DNA from: Prinia subflava
Lineage: Eukaryota > Chordata > Aves > Passeriformes > Cisticolidae
Assembly (NCBI RefSeq): GCF_021018805.1
Contig: NW_026961084.1
Coordinates: 62,001-126,000, forward strand
Length of the DNA: 64,000 bases
Reading direction: 5' to 3'
Shown here: positions 23,073-36,957 of the stretch, piece by piece
Position numbering within the stretch: the first letter of the stretch is position 1
Layout: the number at the start of each line of letters is the position of its first letter
The notes under the pieces: model-generated
What the model saw: only the letters and a program-made list of their open reading frames with translations
Told to the model about the DNA's origin: nothing
Databases searched by the model: none
Position numbers and translations under genes: made by a program

Positions 23073-25520
23073 CCGGGGGAGTCGGGGTTCCCGGCGCTGG
23101 GGACCGGCAAAGGGCCCGGAGCGCTCGTGTGGCCCGAGAGCCCCTGGAGCACTTATCTGGGGTGGGCTGTACAAGCCGCGTATGGCCTAAGGGAGAGGGA
23201 TTTCTCACAAGGACATGTAGTGATGGACAAGGGAGGCAGCTTTAGATTAAATGTCGGGAAGAAATTTTTCCCTGCGAGGGCGGTGAGGCCGTGGTACAGG
23301 TTCCCCAGAGAAGCTGTGGCTGCCCCTGTGTCCCTGGAAGTGCCCAAGGCCAGGTTGGACGGGGCTTGGAACACCCTGGGATAGTGGAAGCTGTCCCTGC
23401 CCAGGGCCGGGGGTGGAATGGGGTGAGCTTGAAGGCCCCTTCCACAATTCAGCGATTCTGATGGTCTTGGTCTTGCTGAGGTTAGCCAGCCTGAGGAGCT
23501 GATGCAAATTCAGGCTAAAAGATGAGTGCTCATCATTTATACTGTGTAAAGCATGAATGAAAGGTTAAAAAAGTTCTAATGCATGATTTAAAATTTTTTT
23601 TTTTATTTTTAAGAAAAGGGATGGGGAGAGGTGCCTCCTTTTATTTTCTTCTGAATAAATGTTATTCCTTGCTTGCAGCATGGTAGAAACCCTACTCTGC
23701 TCTGGCTGCTCCAGGACCCTTGGCAGCAGATACATGCACGCCTCAAGGCATCTCGACTGCAAGAGGGATTTGTTCTGTGTCCGTACTGACTCTGTTGAAA
23801 GGTAAGTGCAGAATGTTTATGGGTCAGCCTGCCAGCTCCACTGCACTCACCAGGCATGGCACTGAGGGTGCTCCTGTTACATCTCTGGCAAGGCTGGAGG
23901 GAGCGTCTTCTGCTGCTCTGTCCCACGGTGGTTTTCTGTATTGGTGCTGTTGGCATCCCAGTGCTCAGCTGTAGGGAACATCACCTGTGTAAGGCACATC
24001 CTAGAAAAAGAACCAAAACAAACCAACCTGGCCTGCCTTTTGTGTGGGAAGTTGCATTCCAGCCCAGAAAATATCACCAGGTCCAGGGCACTAGAGGGTT
24101 CCTTCGCATTTGATTGGAAGAGTTCACAAACCAAGCACCAAAGAGGCCTGGCTGGAGCCTGTTAGGGGTCCGCATGATCAGCAGGGAGTGTGGCCAGAGG
24201 GGCTCGGGCAGGACTCGGGGTGGCTCTGCCCTGTGCTGGCCACATCTGCTCTGTCCTTGCTAAGATGGGCAAAGGCAACTCTGACAACTGAGTACGTGCT
24301 TGAGACTCTCACTCAGCTGTCTTAAAATCTGTCTAGAAAATGAAAGTGTGCTTGGGTTTAGTTGGTTTATAGCACTTCAAAGGGGTTATTAAAAACTGTA
24401 TCCTCAATTAAGGCTCCGCACCAGAGTCCTTTTGTGCAGGCATTGTCCTAATAGACAGTGGTTGTTCATCTGGACTGGTTTTAATGTCTCTTTTTTTTTC
24501 TGAAGTTCCCATTTATTTTGCTGTATTGCTGTGGATATTCCCCTTGGTACTCTGGACAGGGTTTGGAGATTTTTTTCTTCATTCCACTGCTAGAGTACTT
24601 TTTTTATTGCATGGCAGTAAAATTCTCTCATGCACTAACTTGGCTGCAGAATGGCATTTTCTGGCAAAGGGATGCTGCTTCTGCCTGCCAGCACTGCACT
24701 GTTCTTGGTGTCTTGGTGCCATTTTCCACTGTATCCCGTATCCCCAGAATCCACGGCTGTCTCTCAGGGTTCTAAAGGAGTGCTGTGTTTGGATTTTTGG
24801 CTTCAGAGTGGGAAGTGCTCTGTAACCTGATGTAACCTGTGGCATCTCAGCTGTAGGCCAGGAACCCTGGAAAAGCAAGCTCGCATTCACGAGGAGCCGC
24901 TTACTCTTGAAAGCCCAGCTGTCTTGCAAGAGGTGCCGCACAGGGTGAGTTTTAACCTTACATCATTCTTTGTTGAAATCACCTCTGAGAAGTCTTAATA
25001 TGCTTCAATGGTTTCTGCAGAACAGCTTATTCCACTCAGAGCAATTCAGTGCATTGTAACATGTACTGGACTGCTTCCTGTAATTGCTGTCTTGTGCTCT
25101 GCAAGACCTTTAGCCACTTTTCCTTCAGTTTTCTTGGTAGTTAGCATTTTCTGTTTATCAAGCACAGCATTAGGTTCCTCTGGCTGTCTCAGAAATTGGA
25201 TCAGTTGTTTCTAGTTCGTTCTGATTCACTTCTCCAGATCTTCATTTAACTTTTAGCCATGTTTCTTCTGCCTCCTGTGGAAATGGACTTAATGCTTTTG
25301 CTGTAACTTTATCTTGAAATAGTAATCATAAATGAATCATGGTAAATCAGGTTGATGTTTTGCTCTACTAAAATCTTGTGACTGCAGGTAGGAAGAGTTG
25401 GGAGCGAACAGTCTGAGGAAGTGGACTGTGGAAGCTGAAGGTTGTCCAGCCAAAGCTGAGTGTGTGGCTCTGACACTGACCAAGGCTGGAAAGAGTTACT
25501 GTGTGGACAGAGAATGTTAG
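22704..25520 (+). pseudogene. MIS18A: MIS18A-like gene copy 3
   Basis: Exons: 22704-22901, 22977-23043, 23679-23801, 24851-24944, and an exon 5 candidate at 25392-25520. The exon 1 frameshift is the same as in the other copies. Exons 2-4 are open and all splice dinucleotides are kept. Confidence 0.8.
23192..23464 (+). mobile_element. CR1 LINE 3' fragment, copy 3
   Basis: Same intron 2 position and truncation point as in unit 1. Confidence 0.85.
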
Positions 25521-27134
25521 AGCCGGGTGAGCTTTCACAGGATGAAAGAAGCGAGGAGAGAATCGAATGGAAAGAATTGCTGAGATCAGGTTTGAGCCCT
25601 TTCTTTGGGTTTGGGATTTGTTTGTGGTTTTTTTGTTACCTAACACTACCTAGCACTTACTTACTTACTTACTGTGAGATTTGAAGTTTTCTCCAAAAAC
25701 TCAGAATGAATTTCCCCACTCTGCCCCACTGGTAGCAGCACACAGGAGAACAGAGCCTGTGGTTTGGATCTTGAGGGAGTTCCAGCAGTACAAGCTATGA
25801 GTTACCATGTTTCTCCCAAATTTACATCCAGCAAATCTGAGGAATTACCTCTTGCCTGAGCATTCCTGGTCTCTGTGACTCTTTAGTAAGAGACAGCTGG
25901 GACTGGCCAAGCTGAGACAGGATCTGTTCCTGTCAAACCATCTATTTCCCATGCGGATGAGAATCTGGGGGGCAAGTGCCCACATCACTCCTCACAAATG
26001 CCCACACATACTTCTGGGGCTGCTGTATCTATCTGCTGGATTTGTCAGCGCCAGCATTTGCGAAGGATCACCTTGTGAGCAACTCAAAAGACAGATAAAT
26101 AGAGGCAGCAGCAATTGTCTTGAGTTTACCTTATGGTAAGGCTTATGGATATTTTTAATCACTATAAGAAGGCTTATGGATATTTTTGATCACTTTCTTA
26201 GCACTTGCAATTACCCCTGCTACCACACAAAAGAAACCGAGGAACAGGAAAGCTCCGCTCTGTATCTCTGGCAGAAGAAAAGCCAGCAAACCAGTTTGCG
26301 TTCACCCCGATTCCTAGTCCTGTGCTGCAAGTACAGAAATATCTTGAGCCTTTGGGAGGGGGACTGGGACTGTGGAACCCAGCTGCATGTGTCTCCTAGG
26401 CCACGTTTTTCTTGGAAGCACCTTTCCTAGTTTCACTGCTTTTTGGAAATGAACTGTTCTGAGCAGAACCAGTACCTTCAGACTCAGGGTCTGAAAACAA
26501 AACAACCATAAAAACCACTAAAAAGCCCCAAAACCCACTGCCTAAGAGAACAAAGAAAGAGAAAATATACCGGGATTCTTTTAATAAACCTGAATTTGTG
26601 GGAGGCACTGGGTTTGTTTTCCCTTCGTGCGGCAGCACGAAGTTTGCACGCATTTTGCTGCCGCTTTGGCTCTCAAGAACTGGAAATGCCTGGATTTCTG
26701 CGTGGTTTCCCCAGGTTCTCCTATTTAGCAGGAGCTGCACGGTGAGGTCGGTGTTCTGAGGGAGGCCCTGGCACAGCTGCCAAAGGCCGGGAACGTGGAG
26801 TGTGCAGGGAGCATCCGGGGGGCTTCTCCCCCCTGAGTTTCTCCCGGGGTGTGCTGCCTGCACTGCTGGATGTTGGACCCGGCTTTGGGCCGTTCTCCTG
26901 CGGTCCCAGCACTGAGTGCTGCCCCTGTGGCCAGACCTTGCCGTGTGCCGGCACCAAACCCGGGCAGCCGGGGCTGCTTTTCCAGCCCTTTGGTGCCACG
27001 GGCGGCCCCCGATTGCCGGAGCTCCCCGGCACCCGGCCTGGACTCACTCTGTGGGGGGGCCTGTTCCATCTGCCTCAACCGAGGACATCCTGCCCAGGTT
27101 TGACACTTGACTCCCGTTGTTTTTCCTCTTGCAG

Positions 27135-27356
27135 GCAGCTGGCAAAAGAGGAGAGAGCCCCTGCGAGGCAGAGCCCCTGGAATGCCCTGTCCCGGTCTGA
27201 GGTTCCCACTTTTATCTCCGACTCCCGGAGAATTGCTGGAGCAGAACCAGAGAGTGTCCATTTTATTTCCTGCCTTTTCCAATAAACGGTGACTTTCAGC
27301 TGGAGTGTGTTCCTGGTGTTATCCTCCTCCTCCTCCTCCCTGGATTTGTAAATAAA
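27135..27356 (+). other. Exon-like 3' end with poly-A signals (unit 4)
   Basis: As at 2226, with TGTCCCG at the variable site, the same state as unit 3. Confidence 0.38.
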
Positions 27357-27929
27357 TGTCCTGATTTTGGCCAAGTAGAATTTTGTTGTTCCAGGCATTG
27401 TGGCTCTTTTGTTTCATTGAAACTTCCCAACTCTGCTGAGACTTTGAGATGTCAAATACAAGTAAGACTGGAGTTTCTTGGGATTGTTACTCACACAAAA
27501 TAGGGATCCTTCTTGGACAGGAGTAACTTGACGTGTTTAATGCCGCTTCCCTTTAAAATCAGAGCAGGGGAAGCAGATTTGAAATCATCATTCCATGAAC
27601 TTGCACCAAATTCCTCCAAAGCTGCAAAAGTTTTCCTTGTTAGAAATTCCTGAGCTTGTTTTCCAGGCAAGCTGGGATTTAGATGTTCTTTGTTCCTTGG
27701 ATTTGCTGGTTTTCCTCTCTCTCATTTTAGTAAAGGATTTTTTTTTTTTCATATTTTCCATGCTGATTGGAATTTTTGTACTGCTCAGGGCACATTGCCA
27801 AGGAAATGTACCAATTTCATGTTGGTAAATCAGGCATTGTTCAGCACCATATGCCCACAAGTCTGTAAATTTCCAGGGAAACTTGCTAAGTGTTGAATTG
27901 CCATAATGAATCTCTTTGTAAAGTTGATT

Positions 27930-28586
27930 ATACTTTTTTCTTTATTTTTAATTACTTTGAATTTTTTATGTAGGGTTTTTTTTTAATAAGTGATGTCTTT
28001 TTGTATTTTTAAATTTTTTCTTTTAAAAAATTTTCTATTTTAATTTTTCCTTTGTAATTTTTCCTTTGTAATTTTTCCTTTGTAATTTTCCTATTTTATT
28101 TTTTCCTTTTTATTTTTTTCCTTTTTATTTTTTCCTTTTTATTTTTTTCCTTTTTATTTTTTCCTCTTTTTTTCTCTCTTTAACTTTTTCCTTTTTAATT
28201 TTTTCCTTTTTATTTTTTTCCTTTTTAATTTTTTCCTTTTTAATTTTTTCCTTTTTATTTTTTTCCTTTTTAATTTTTTCCTTTTTAATTTTTTTCTTTT
28301 TATTTTTTCCTTTTTATTTTTTCCTTTTTATTTTTTTCCTTTTTACTTTTTTCCTTTTTATTTTTTTCCTTTTAATTTTTGCTTTTTATTTTCTTTCTTT
28401 CTAATTTTTCCTTTTTAACTTTTTAATTTTATTTTTTTCTGTGTTTTACTTGAAATTTTATTTGAAAACTTTTTTTTTTTCTTCATGTTTTCTTTGTGTT
28501 GGTGTGTTTTGGTTTGGTTTGGTTTGGTTTGGTTTGGTCTGGTTTGGTTTGGTTTGGTTTGGTTTGGTTTGGTTTGGTTTGGTTTT
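27930..28586. repeat. T-rich and (GGTTT)n tract, unit 4
   Basis: Same variant position as unit 3 but one GGTTT longer. Confidence 0.88.
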
Positions 28587-29501
28587 TTCCTCTCTCTCTA
28601 CTCTTTTATCTACTTTTTTATAGCCCAAGTATGTAGAAGTTTGGCTGGTGGGAACAGAGGAGGTGACAAATGAAATCCATGTCCACTCCACGTCCGGATA
28701 GAATTGAGAGTGCAGCTAGAGAAATCTCTGTATTTTCTGCTAAATTAGAAATCCTGAACAGAGAAAGCTCTAAAGACCAAGGGGCCTTCTTTTTTCTTTT
28801 TCCTTTTTCCCCCGAACAATTCTCATTGTAGCCATTTACAGGATCAGGAACATTACCTTGAAGTCGAGGTGTATTTCACAGGTAGCGAGAAAACAAAGTA
28901 GACTTGATCTTGTAACTCTCATTGTTTAGTAACAAAGAAATCCGAAACAAAACAAACAACATAAAAAAAAAAAAAAAAAAAAATCCACCAACCCCACAAA
29001 AGAACAGAGAAAGAGAAATTATACCAATATTATTTTAATTTAAAACCACTTTCTCCCTTAGAAAACCAGGCTAATGTAATTCTGCTTAATTGGGGTGCTG
29101 TCGTGTTTAGGTTACTGAATTAATAGAGTTTAAAACATACAGCAATAAACACGAATTTTAAAAACTAAGTACAAAAATATGAATATATATAATAAAACAA
29201 ATATAAATATGAAAAATAATATCGTAAGTAAATGCAATCTATAATATTTCTCATTACTTATATTATATACAGTAGTCTATATATTATATCCATAGATATG
29301 ACTAGAAAAAAGACATGGTAATTATCAATATTAAAATAATAAATGTAAAGAAATAATGGAATAGAGCTTAAAACAGAGGGGGTTTTTTGGTTTGAATTTG
29401 CTTGGTGGCAGGGGTTCTCTTTTAAGCGGCGGCCGGGTGTCTTTCGGGGCGTTTCTTTTAGGGGGTTTCTGTGCACGTTCTCTTCGGGGGTCCCTGTCTG
29501 C

Positions 29502-29696
29502 TGTGGACACAGCGCGGTACTGCAGCTCTGCCCCGGGCCCGTCCCAGTGCTGCCGCCTTGTGGACACAGCGCGGTACTGCAGCTCTGCCCCGGGCCCGTC
29601 CCAGTGCTGCCGCCTTGTGGACACAGCGCGGTGCTGCAGCTCTGCCCCGTGCCCGTCCCAGTGCTGCCGCCCTGTGGACACAGCGCGGTACTGCAG
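29502..29696. repeat. 57-bp VNTR, four starts (unit 4)
   Basis: Same order of unit types as in array unit 3. Confidence 0.92.
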
Positions 29697-30313
29697 ATGT
29701 TCATCCCAGGGGAGTTGCTGGCTTGGCTAGAATTGGTTTCCCAGTAAAACTGGGGGTTGTCTAGAAAACCTGAATTTGTGGGAGGCACTGGGTTTGTTTT
29801 CCCTATCCCTGCATCACAGTCAAGAACACTCCTGGAGCTGTGTTAGGCAGTGGAAGGAGGGGAGAGCTGCATTTATTGAATTCCTTTGTTGTTGTTATTG
29901 TTGTATTTTTTCATGCTATTTTATTTTATTGTGTTTTAGATTTTCATGTTTTTTTATTTTGACTTTTAAAAAATATTTTAATGTTTCCTCAAATTTTTAA
30001 TTTTTCGATTTTTAGTTTACTTTTATATTTTATAGTTATGATTTCACTTTTTATTTTATTTTCAATAACTTTTAAATTTTTATTTAGATTTATGTTTTAT
30101 TTTTATGTTTGCGGTTGTTTTGTATTTTTTAATGTTTCCTTAGTAATTTTTCCTTTGTAATTTTTTCCTTTGTCATTTTTTCCTCTCTAATTTTTTCCAC
30201 TATAATTTTTTCCTTTTTAATTTTTTATTTTTTATTTTTCTCTTTTTAATTTTTCTCCTTTTTAATGTTTTCCTTTCTAATTTTTTCCTTTCTGATTTCT
30301 CCTTTCTCGATTT

Positions 30314-30892
30314 TGTCAGGCACCCCCCTTTAAAACCGGGGTGCCTTCGGCCGTGCCACAACAAAGATGGCGGCCCAACAGGAAATGGTTTCAGCCACAA
30401 ACAAGATGGCAGCCGGAAGTATGGGCAGTCACCTAATGCCCCGCTCAAGATGGCGGCTCGTCGAGCCGCCTTCGACCTTCCAAAGACGGCGGCCAAAAAA
30501 GGCGGGAAAACACAAGGACCACCCATGGGCGTCGACCCAACTGCCTGCGCCCGACCCCGAAAACGGCGCCGCTCAGGAACAATTTTCAGCGTCGCTTCCC
30601 GGCGCGAGGGAGCTGTGTGCCCGCTGTGCCGCGCCGCAGTGCGGTTGCGGCAGCCATTTTGGTGAGGCGCCTGAGTAACCAGCTACCCGGGGCCTTCGGG
30701 GGTGCCACAAAAAAGATGGCGGCTCTACCGGATGTGTCTTCACCACAACCAAGATGGCGGCTACAACGGGCGGAAGTAACGTTTATATAGGGTTTATATA
30801 GGGTTTGGACCCTATAGCCGCGGCCGAACCAAGGCTCTGCTGCAGGTGTATTCGAGACATCTTTCCTCTTTGTTTGACAGAAGGAAGAGGGG

Positions 30893-30924
<32 letters not shown>

Positions 30925-31435
30925 AGAAAAAACGGGAGCAGTTCCGGGGCGGTCCCGGGGCGGTCCCGGGGCGGTGTGCGCCGTCACTGCCGCCTTCTCG
31001 GCGGGCGATTCCAAGGCGCTGTCGGGCTCTCTGCCGGCCGGTCGGCGGGCGGGCGGCCGGGACGCGATGGCGCTGTGCCCGGAGCTGGAGCGCTCGCTGT
31101 CGCTGCTGCAGCCGGGCGCCGACCGGGCCCAGCAGCAGCAGGAGCGGCGGGCGGACGCGGCCCCCACGCCCATGGTGTTCATGTGCGCCGGCTGCGGGCG
31201 CCCCGTGGGCGACACCCGCACCTGGGGTTCAGTGTCGAGGACAGCGGTCCCATCCTGCTGCGCAGTGAGTACCAGCGCTGCCACCCCCGTGCCGCCGCGG
31301 TCGCTGCCGCCGTGCCTCCTGCCCTGCCTCCCGCCGCAGCTGCGGCCGCCAGCGTCGCCGCGGACCCGGGGCGGAAGGGCTCCGAGCTCCCCGGAGAGTG
31401 CGGATGGTGAGGGCCGGGCCTGGCTGGACACAGTC
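30314..31435 (+). promoter_or_regulatory. CpG-island promoter of MIS18A copy 4
   Basis: Same motif set. The G-to-A near 30637 removes one CpG and is shared only with unit 5. Confidence 0.72.
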
Positions 31436-33883
31436 CCGGGGGAGTCGGGGTTCCCGGCGCTGGGGACCGGCAAAGGGCCCGGAGCGCTCGTGTGGCCCGA
31501 GAGCCCCTGGAGCACTTATCTGGGGTGGGCTGTACAAGCCGCGTATGGCCTAAGGGAGAGGGATTTCTCACAAGGACATGTAGTGATGGACAAGGGAGGC
31601 AGCTTTAGATTAAATGTCGGGAAGAAATTTTTCCCTGCGAGGGCGGTGAGGCCGTGGTACAGGTTCCCCAGAGAAGCTGTGGCTGCCCCTGTGTCCCTGG
31701 AAGTGCCCAAGGCCAGGTTGGACGGGGCTTGGAACACCCTGGGATAGTGGAAGCTGTCCCTGCCCAGGGCCGGGGGTGGAATGGGGTGAGCTTGAAGGCC
31801 CCTTCCACAATTCAGCGATTCTGATGGTCTTGGTCTTGCTGAGGTTAGCCAGCCTGAGGAGCTGATGCAAATTCAGGCTAAAAGATGAGTGCTCATCATT
31901 TATACTGTGTAAAGCATGAATGAAAGGTTAAAAAAGTTCTAATGCATGATTTAAAATTTTTTTTTTTATTTTTAAGAAAAGGGATGGGGAGAGGTGCCTC
32001 CTTTTATTTTCTTCTGAATAAATGTTATTCCTTGCTTGCAGCATGGTAGAAACCCTACTCTGCTCTGGCTGCTCCAGGACCCTTGGCAGCAGATACATGC
32101 ACGCCTCAAGGCATCTCGACTGCAAGAGGGATTTGTTCTGTGTCCGTACTGACTCTGTTGAAAGGTAAGTGCAGAATGTTTATGGGTCAGCCTGCCAGCT
32201 CCACTGCACTCACCAGGCATGGCACTGAGGGTGCTCCTGTTACATCTCTGGCAAGGCTGGAGGGAGCGTCTTCTGCTGCTCTGTCCCACGGTGGTTTTCT
32301 GTATTGGTGCTGTTGGCATCCCAGTGCTCAGCTGTAGGGAACATCACCTGTGTAAGGCACATCCTAGAAAAAGAACCAAAACAAACCAACCTGGCCTGCC
32401 TTTTGTGTGGGAAGTTGCATTCCAGCCCAGAAAATATCACCAGGTCCAGGGCACTAGAGGGTTCCTTCGCATTTGATTGGAAGAGTTCACAAACCAAGCA
32501 CCAAAGAGGCCTGGCTGGAGCCTGTTAGGGGTCCGCATGATCAGCAGGGAGTGTGGCCAGAGGGGCTCGGGCAGGACTTGGGGTGGCTCTGCCCTGTGCT
32601 GGCCACATCTGCTCTGTCCTTGCTAAGATGGGCAAAGGCAACTCTGACAACTGAGTACGTGCTTGAGACTCTCACTCAGCTGTCTTAAAATCTGTCTAGA
32701 AAATGAAAGTGTGCTTGGGTTTAGTTGGTTTATAGCACTTCAAAGGGGTTATTAAAAACTGTATCCTCAATTAAGGCTCCGCACCAGAGTCCTTTTGTGC
32801 AGGCATTGTCCTAATAGACAGTGGTTGTTCATCTGGACTGGTTTTAATGTCTCTTTTTTTTTCTGAAGTTCCCATTTATTTTGCTGTATTGCTGTGGATA
32901 TTCCCCTTGGTACTCTGGACAGGGTTTGGAGATTTTTTTCTTCATTCCACTGCTAGAGTACTTTTTTTATTGCATGGCAGTAAAATTCTCTCATGCACTA
33001 ACTTGACTGCAGAATGGCATTTTCTGGCAAAGGGATGCTGCTTCTGCCTGCCAGCACTGCACTGTTCTTGGTGTCTTGGTGCCATTTTCCACTGTATCCC
33101 GTATCCCCAGAATCCACGGCTGTCTCTCAGGGTTCTAAAGGAGTGCTGTGTTTGGATTTTTGGCTTCAGAGTGGGAAGTGCTCTGTAACCTGATGTAACC
33201 TGTGGCATCTCAGCTGTAGGCCAGGAACCCTGGAAAAGCAAGCTCGCATTCACGAGGAGCCGCTTACTCTTGAAAGCCCAGCTGTCTTGCAAGAGGTGCC
33301 GCACAGGGTGAGTTTTAACCTTACATCATTCTTTGTTGAAATCACCTCTGAGAAGTCTTAATATGCTTCAATGGTTTCTGCAGAACAGCTTATTCCACTC
33401 AGAGCAATTCAGTGCATTGTAACATGTACTGGACTGCTTCCTGTAATTGCTGTCTTGTGCTCTGCAAGACCTTTAGCCACTTTTCCTTCAGTTTTCTTGG
33501 TAGTTAGCATTTTCTGTTTATCAAGCACAGCATTAGGTTCCTCTGGCTGTCTCAGAAATTGGATCAGTTGTTTCTAGTTCGTTCTGATTCACTTCTCCAG
33601 ATCTTCATTTAACTTTTAGCCATGTTTCTTCTGCCTCCTGTGGAAATGGACTTAATGCTTTTGCTGTAACTTTATCTTGAAATAGTAATCATAAATGAAT
33701 CATGGTAAATCAGGTTGATGTTTTGCTCTACTAAAATCTTGTGACTGCAGGTAGGAAGAGTTGGGAGCGAACAGTCTGAGGAAGTGGACTGTGGAAGCTG
33801 AAGGTTGTCCAGCCAAAGCTGAGTGTGTGGCTCTGACACTGACCAAGGCTGGAAAGAGTTACTGTGTGGACAGAGAATGTTAG
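31067..33883 (+). pseudogene. MIS18A: MIS18A-like gene copy 4
   Basis: Exons: 31067-31264, 31340-31406, 32042-32164, 33214-33307, and an exon 5 candidate at 33755-33883. It has the common exon 1 frameshift. Its private base change near 33005 is intronic. Confidence 0.8.
31555..31827 (+). mobile_element. CR1 LINE 3' fragment, copy 4
   Basis: Same intron 2 position and truncation point as in unit 1. Confidence 0.85.
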
Positions 33884-35497
33884 AGCCGGGTGAGCTTTCA
33901 CAGGATGAAAGAAGCGAGGAGAGAATCGAATGGAAAGAATTGCTGAGATCAGGTTTGAGCCCTTTCTTTGGGTTTGGGATTTGTTTGTGGTTTTTTTGTT
34001 ACCTAACACTACCTAGCACTTACTTACTTACTTACTGTGAGATTTGAAGTTTTCTCCAAAAACTCAGAATGAATTTCCCCACTCTGCCCCACTGGTAGCA
34101 GCACACAGGAGAACAGAGCCTGTGGTTTGGATCTTGAGGGAGTTCCAGCAGTACAAGCTATGAGTTACCATGTTTCTCCCAAATTTACATCCAGCAAATC
34201 TGAGGAATTACCTCTTGCCTGAGCATTCCTGGTCTCTGTGACTCTTTAGTAAGAGACAGCTGGGACTGGCCAAGCTGAGACAGGATCTGTTCCTGTCAAA
34301 CCATCTATTTCCCATGCGGATGAGAATCTGGGGGGCAAGTGCCCACATCACTCCTCACAAATGCCCACACATACTTCTGGGGCTGCTGTATCTATCTGCT
34401 GGATTTGTCAGCGCCAGCATTTGCGAAGGATCACCTTGTGAGCAACTCAAAAGACAGATAAATAGAGGCAGCAGCAATTGTCTTGAGTTTACCTTATGGT
34501 AAGGCTTATGGATATTTTTAATCACTATAAGAAGGCTTATGGATATTTTTGATCACTTTCTTAGCACTTGCAATTACCCCTGCTACCACACAAAAGAAAC
34601 CGAGGAACAGGAAAGCTCCGCTCTGTATCTCTGGCAGAAGAAAAGCCAGCAAACCAGTTTGCGTTCACCCCGATTCCTAGTCCTGTGCTGCAAGTACAGA
34701 AATATCTTGAGCCTTTGGGAGGGGGACTGGGACTGTGGAACCCAGCTGCATGTGTCTCCTAGGCCACGTTTTTCTTGGAAGCACCTTTCCTAGTTTCACT
34801 GCTTTTTGGAAATGAACTGTTCTGAGCAGAACCAGTACCTTCAGACTCAGGGTCTGAAAACAAAACAACCATAAAAACCACTAAAAAGCCCCAAAACCCA
34901 CTGCCTAAGAGAACAAAGAAAGAGAAAATATACCGGGATTCTTTTAATAAACCTGAATTTGTGGGAGGCACTGGGTTTGTTTTCCCTTCGTGCGGCAGCA
35001 CGAAGTTTGCACGCATTTTGCTGCCGCTTTGGCTCTCAAGAACTGGAAATGCCTGGATTTCTGCGTGGTTTCCCCAGGTTCTCCTATTTAGCAGGAGCTG
35101 CACGGTGAGGTCGGTGTTCTGAGGGAGGCCCTGGCACAGCTGCCAAAGGCCGGGAACGTGGAGTGTGCAGGGAGCATCCGGGGGGCTTCTCCCCCCTGAG
35201 TTTCTCCCGGGGTGTGCTGCCTGCACTGCTGGATGTTGGACCCGGCTTTGGGCCGTTCTCCTGCGGTCCCAGCACTGAGTGCTGCCCCTGTGGCCAGACC
35301 TTGCCGTGTGCCGGCACCAAACCCGGGCAGCCGGGGCTGCTTTTCCAGCCCTTTGGTGCCACGGGCGGCCCCCGATTGCCGGAGCTCCCCGGCACCCGGC
35401 CTGGACTCACTCTGTGGGGGGGCCTGTTCCATCTGCCTCAACCGAGGACATCCTGCCCAGGTTTGACACTTGACTCCCGTTGTTTTTCCTCTTGCAG

Positions 35498-35719
35498 GCA
35501 GCTGGCAAAAGAGGAGAGAGCCCCTGCGAGGCAGAGCCCCTGGAATGCCCTTTCCTGGTCTGAGGTTCCCACTTTTATCTCCGACTCCCGGAGAATTGCT
35601 GGAGCAGAACCAGAGAGTGTCCATTTTATTTCCTGCCTTTTCCAATAAACGGTGACTTTCAGCTGGAGTGTGTTCCTGGTGTTATCCTCCTCCTCCTCCT
35701 CCCTGGATTTGTAAATAAA
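35498..35719 (+). other. Exon-like 3' end with poly-A signals (unit 5)
   Basis: As at 2226, with TTTCCTG at the variable site, the same state as unit 1. Confidence 0.38.
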
Positions 35720-36294
35720 TGTCCTGATTTTGGCCAAGTAGAATTTTGTTGTTCCAGGCATTGTGGCTCTTTTGTTTCATTGAAACTTCCCAACTCTGCT
35801 GAGACTTTGAGATGTCAAATACAAGTAAGACTGGAGTTTCTTGGGATTGTTACTCACACAAAATAGGGATCCTTCTTGGACAGGAGTAACTTGACGTGTT
35901 TAATGCCGCTTCCCTTTAAAATCAGAGCAGGGGAAGCAGATTTGAAATCATCATTCCATGAACTTGCACCAAATTCCTCCAAAGCTGCAAAAGTTTTCCT
36001 TGTTAGAAATTCCTGAGCTTGTTTTCCAGGCAAGCTGGGATTTAGATGTTCTTTGTTCCTTGGATTTGCTGGTTTTCCTCTCTCTCATTTTAGTAAAGGA
36101 TTTTTTTTTTTTCATATTTTCCATGCTGATTGGAATTTTTGTACTGCTCAGGGCACATTGCCAAGGAAATGTACCAATTTCATGTTGGTAAATCAGGCAT
36201 TGTTCAGCACCATATGCCCACAAGTCTGTAAATTTCCAGGGAAACTTGCTAAGTGTTGAATTGCCATAATGAATCTCTTTGTAAAGTTGATTAT

Positions 36295-36957
36295 ACTTTT
36301 TTCTTTATTTTTAATTACTTTGAATTTTTTATGTAGGGTTTTTTTTTAATAAGTGATGTCTTTTTGTATTTTTAAATTTTTTCTTTTAAAAAATTTTCTA
36401 TTTTAATTTTTCCTTTGTAATTTTTCCTTTGTAATTTTTCCTTTGTAATTTTCCTATTTTATTTTTTCCTTTTTATTTTTTTCCTTTTTATTTTTTCCTT
36501 TTTATTTTTTTCCTTTTTATTTTTTCCTCTTTTTTTCTCTCTTTAACTTTTTCCTTTTTAATTTTTTCCTTTTTATTTTTTTCCTTTTTAATTTTTTCCT
36601 TTTTAATTTTTTCCTTTTTATTTTTTTCCTTTTTAATTTTTTCCTTTTTAATTTTTTTCTTTTTATTTTTTCCTTTTTATTTTTTCCTTTTTTTTTTTTC
36701 CTTTTTACTTTTTTCCTTTTTATTTTTTTCCTTTTAATTTTTGCTTTTTATTTTCTTTCTTTCTAATTTTTCCTTTTTAACTTTTTAATTTTATTTTTTT
36801 CTGTGTTTTACTTGAAATTTTATTTGAAAACTTTTTTTTTTTCTTCATGTTTTCTTTGTGTTGGTGTGTTTTGGTTTGGTTTGGTTTGGTCTGGTTTGGT
36901 TTGGTTTGGTTTGGTTTGGTTTGGTTTGGTTTGGTTTGGTTTGGTTTGGTTTGGTTT
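36295..36957. repeat. T-rich and (GGTTT)n tract, unit 5
   Basis: Same length and variant pattern as unit 1, including the uninterrupted T run near 36690. Confidence 0.88.

Larger units (their letters stand above)
16554..24909 (+). repeat. Array unit 3
   Basis: Full unit of 8356 bp with four VNTR copies. It shares a T-to-C change at about 18837 with unit 4. Private changes lie at about 21377-21387 and 22341. A C variant at about 24215 is shared only with unit 6. Confidence 0.95.
24910..33272 (+). repeat. Array unit 4
   Basis: Full unit of 8363 bp with four VNTR copies. It shares an A variant in the CpG island (about 30637) with unit 5 and carries a private G-to-A at about 33005. It is the longest unit because the GGTTT tract is also slightly longer than in unit 3. 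Confidence 0.95.
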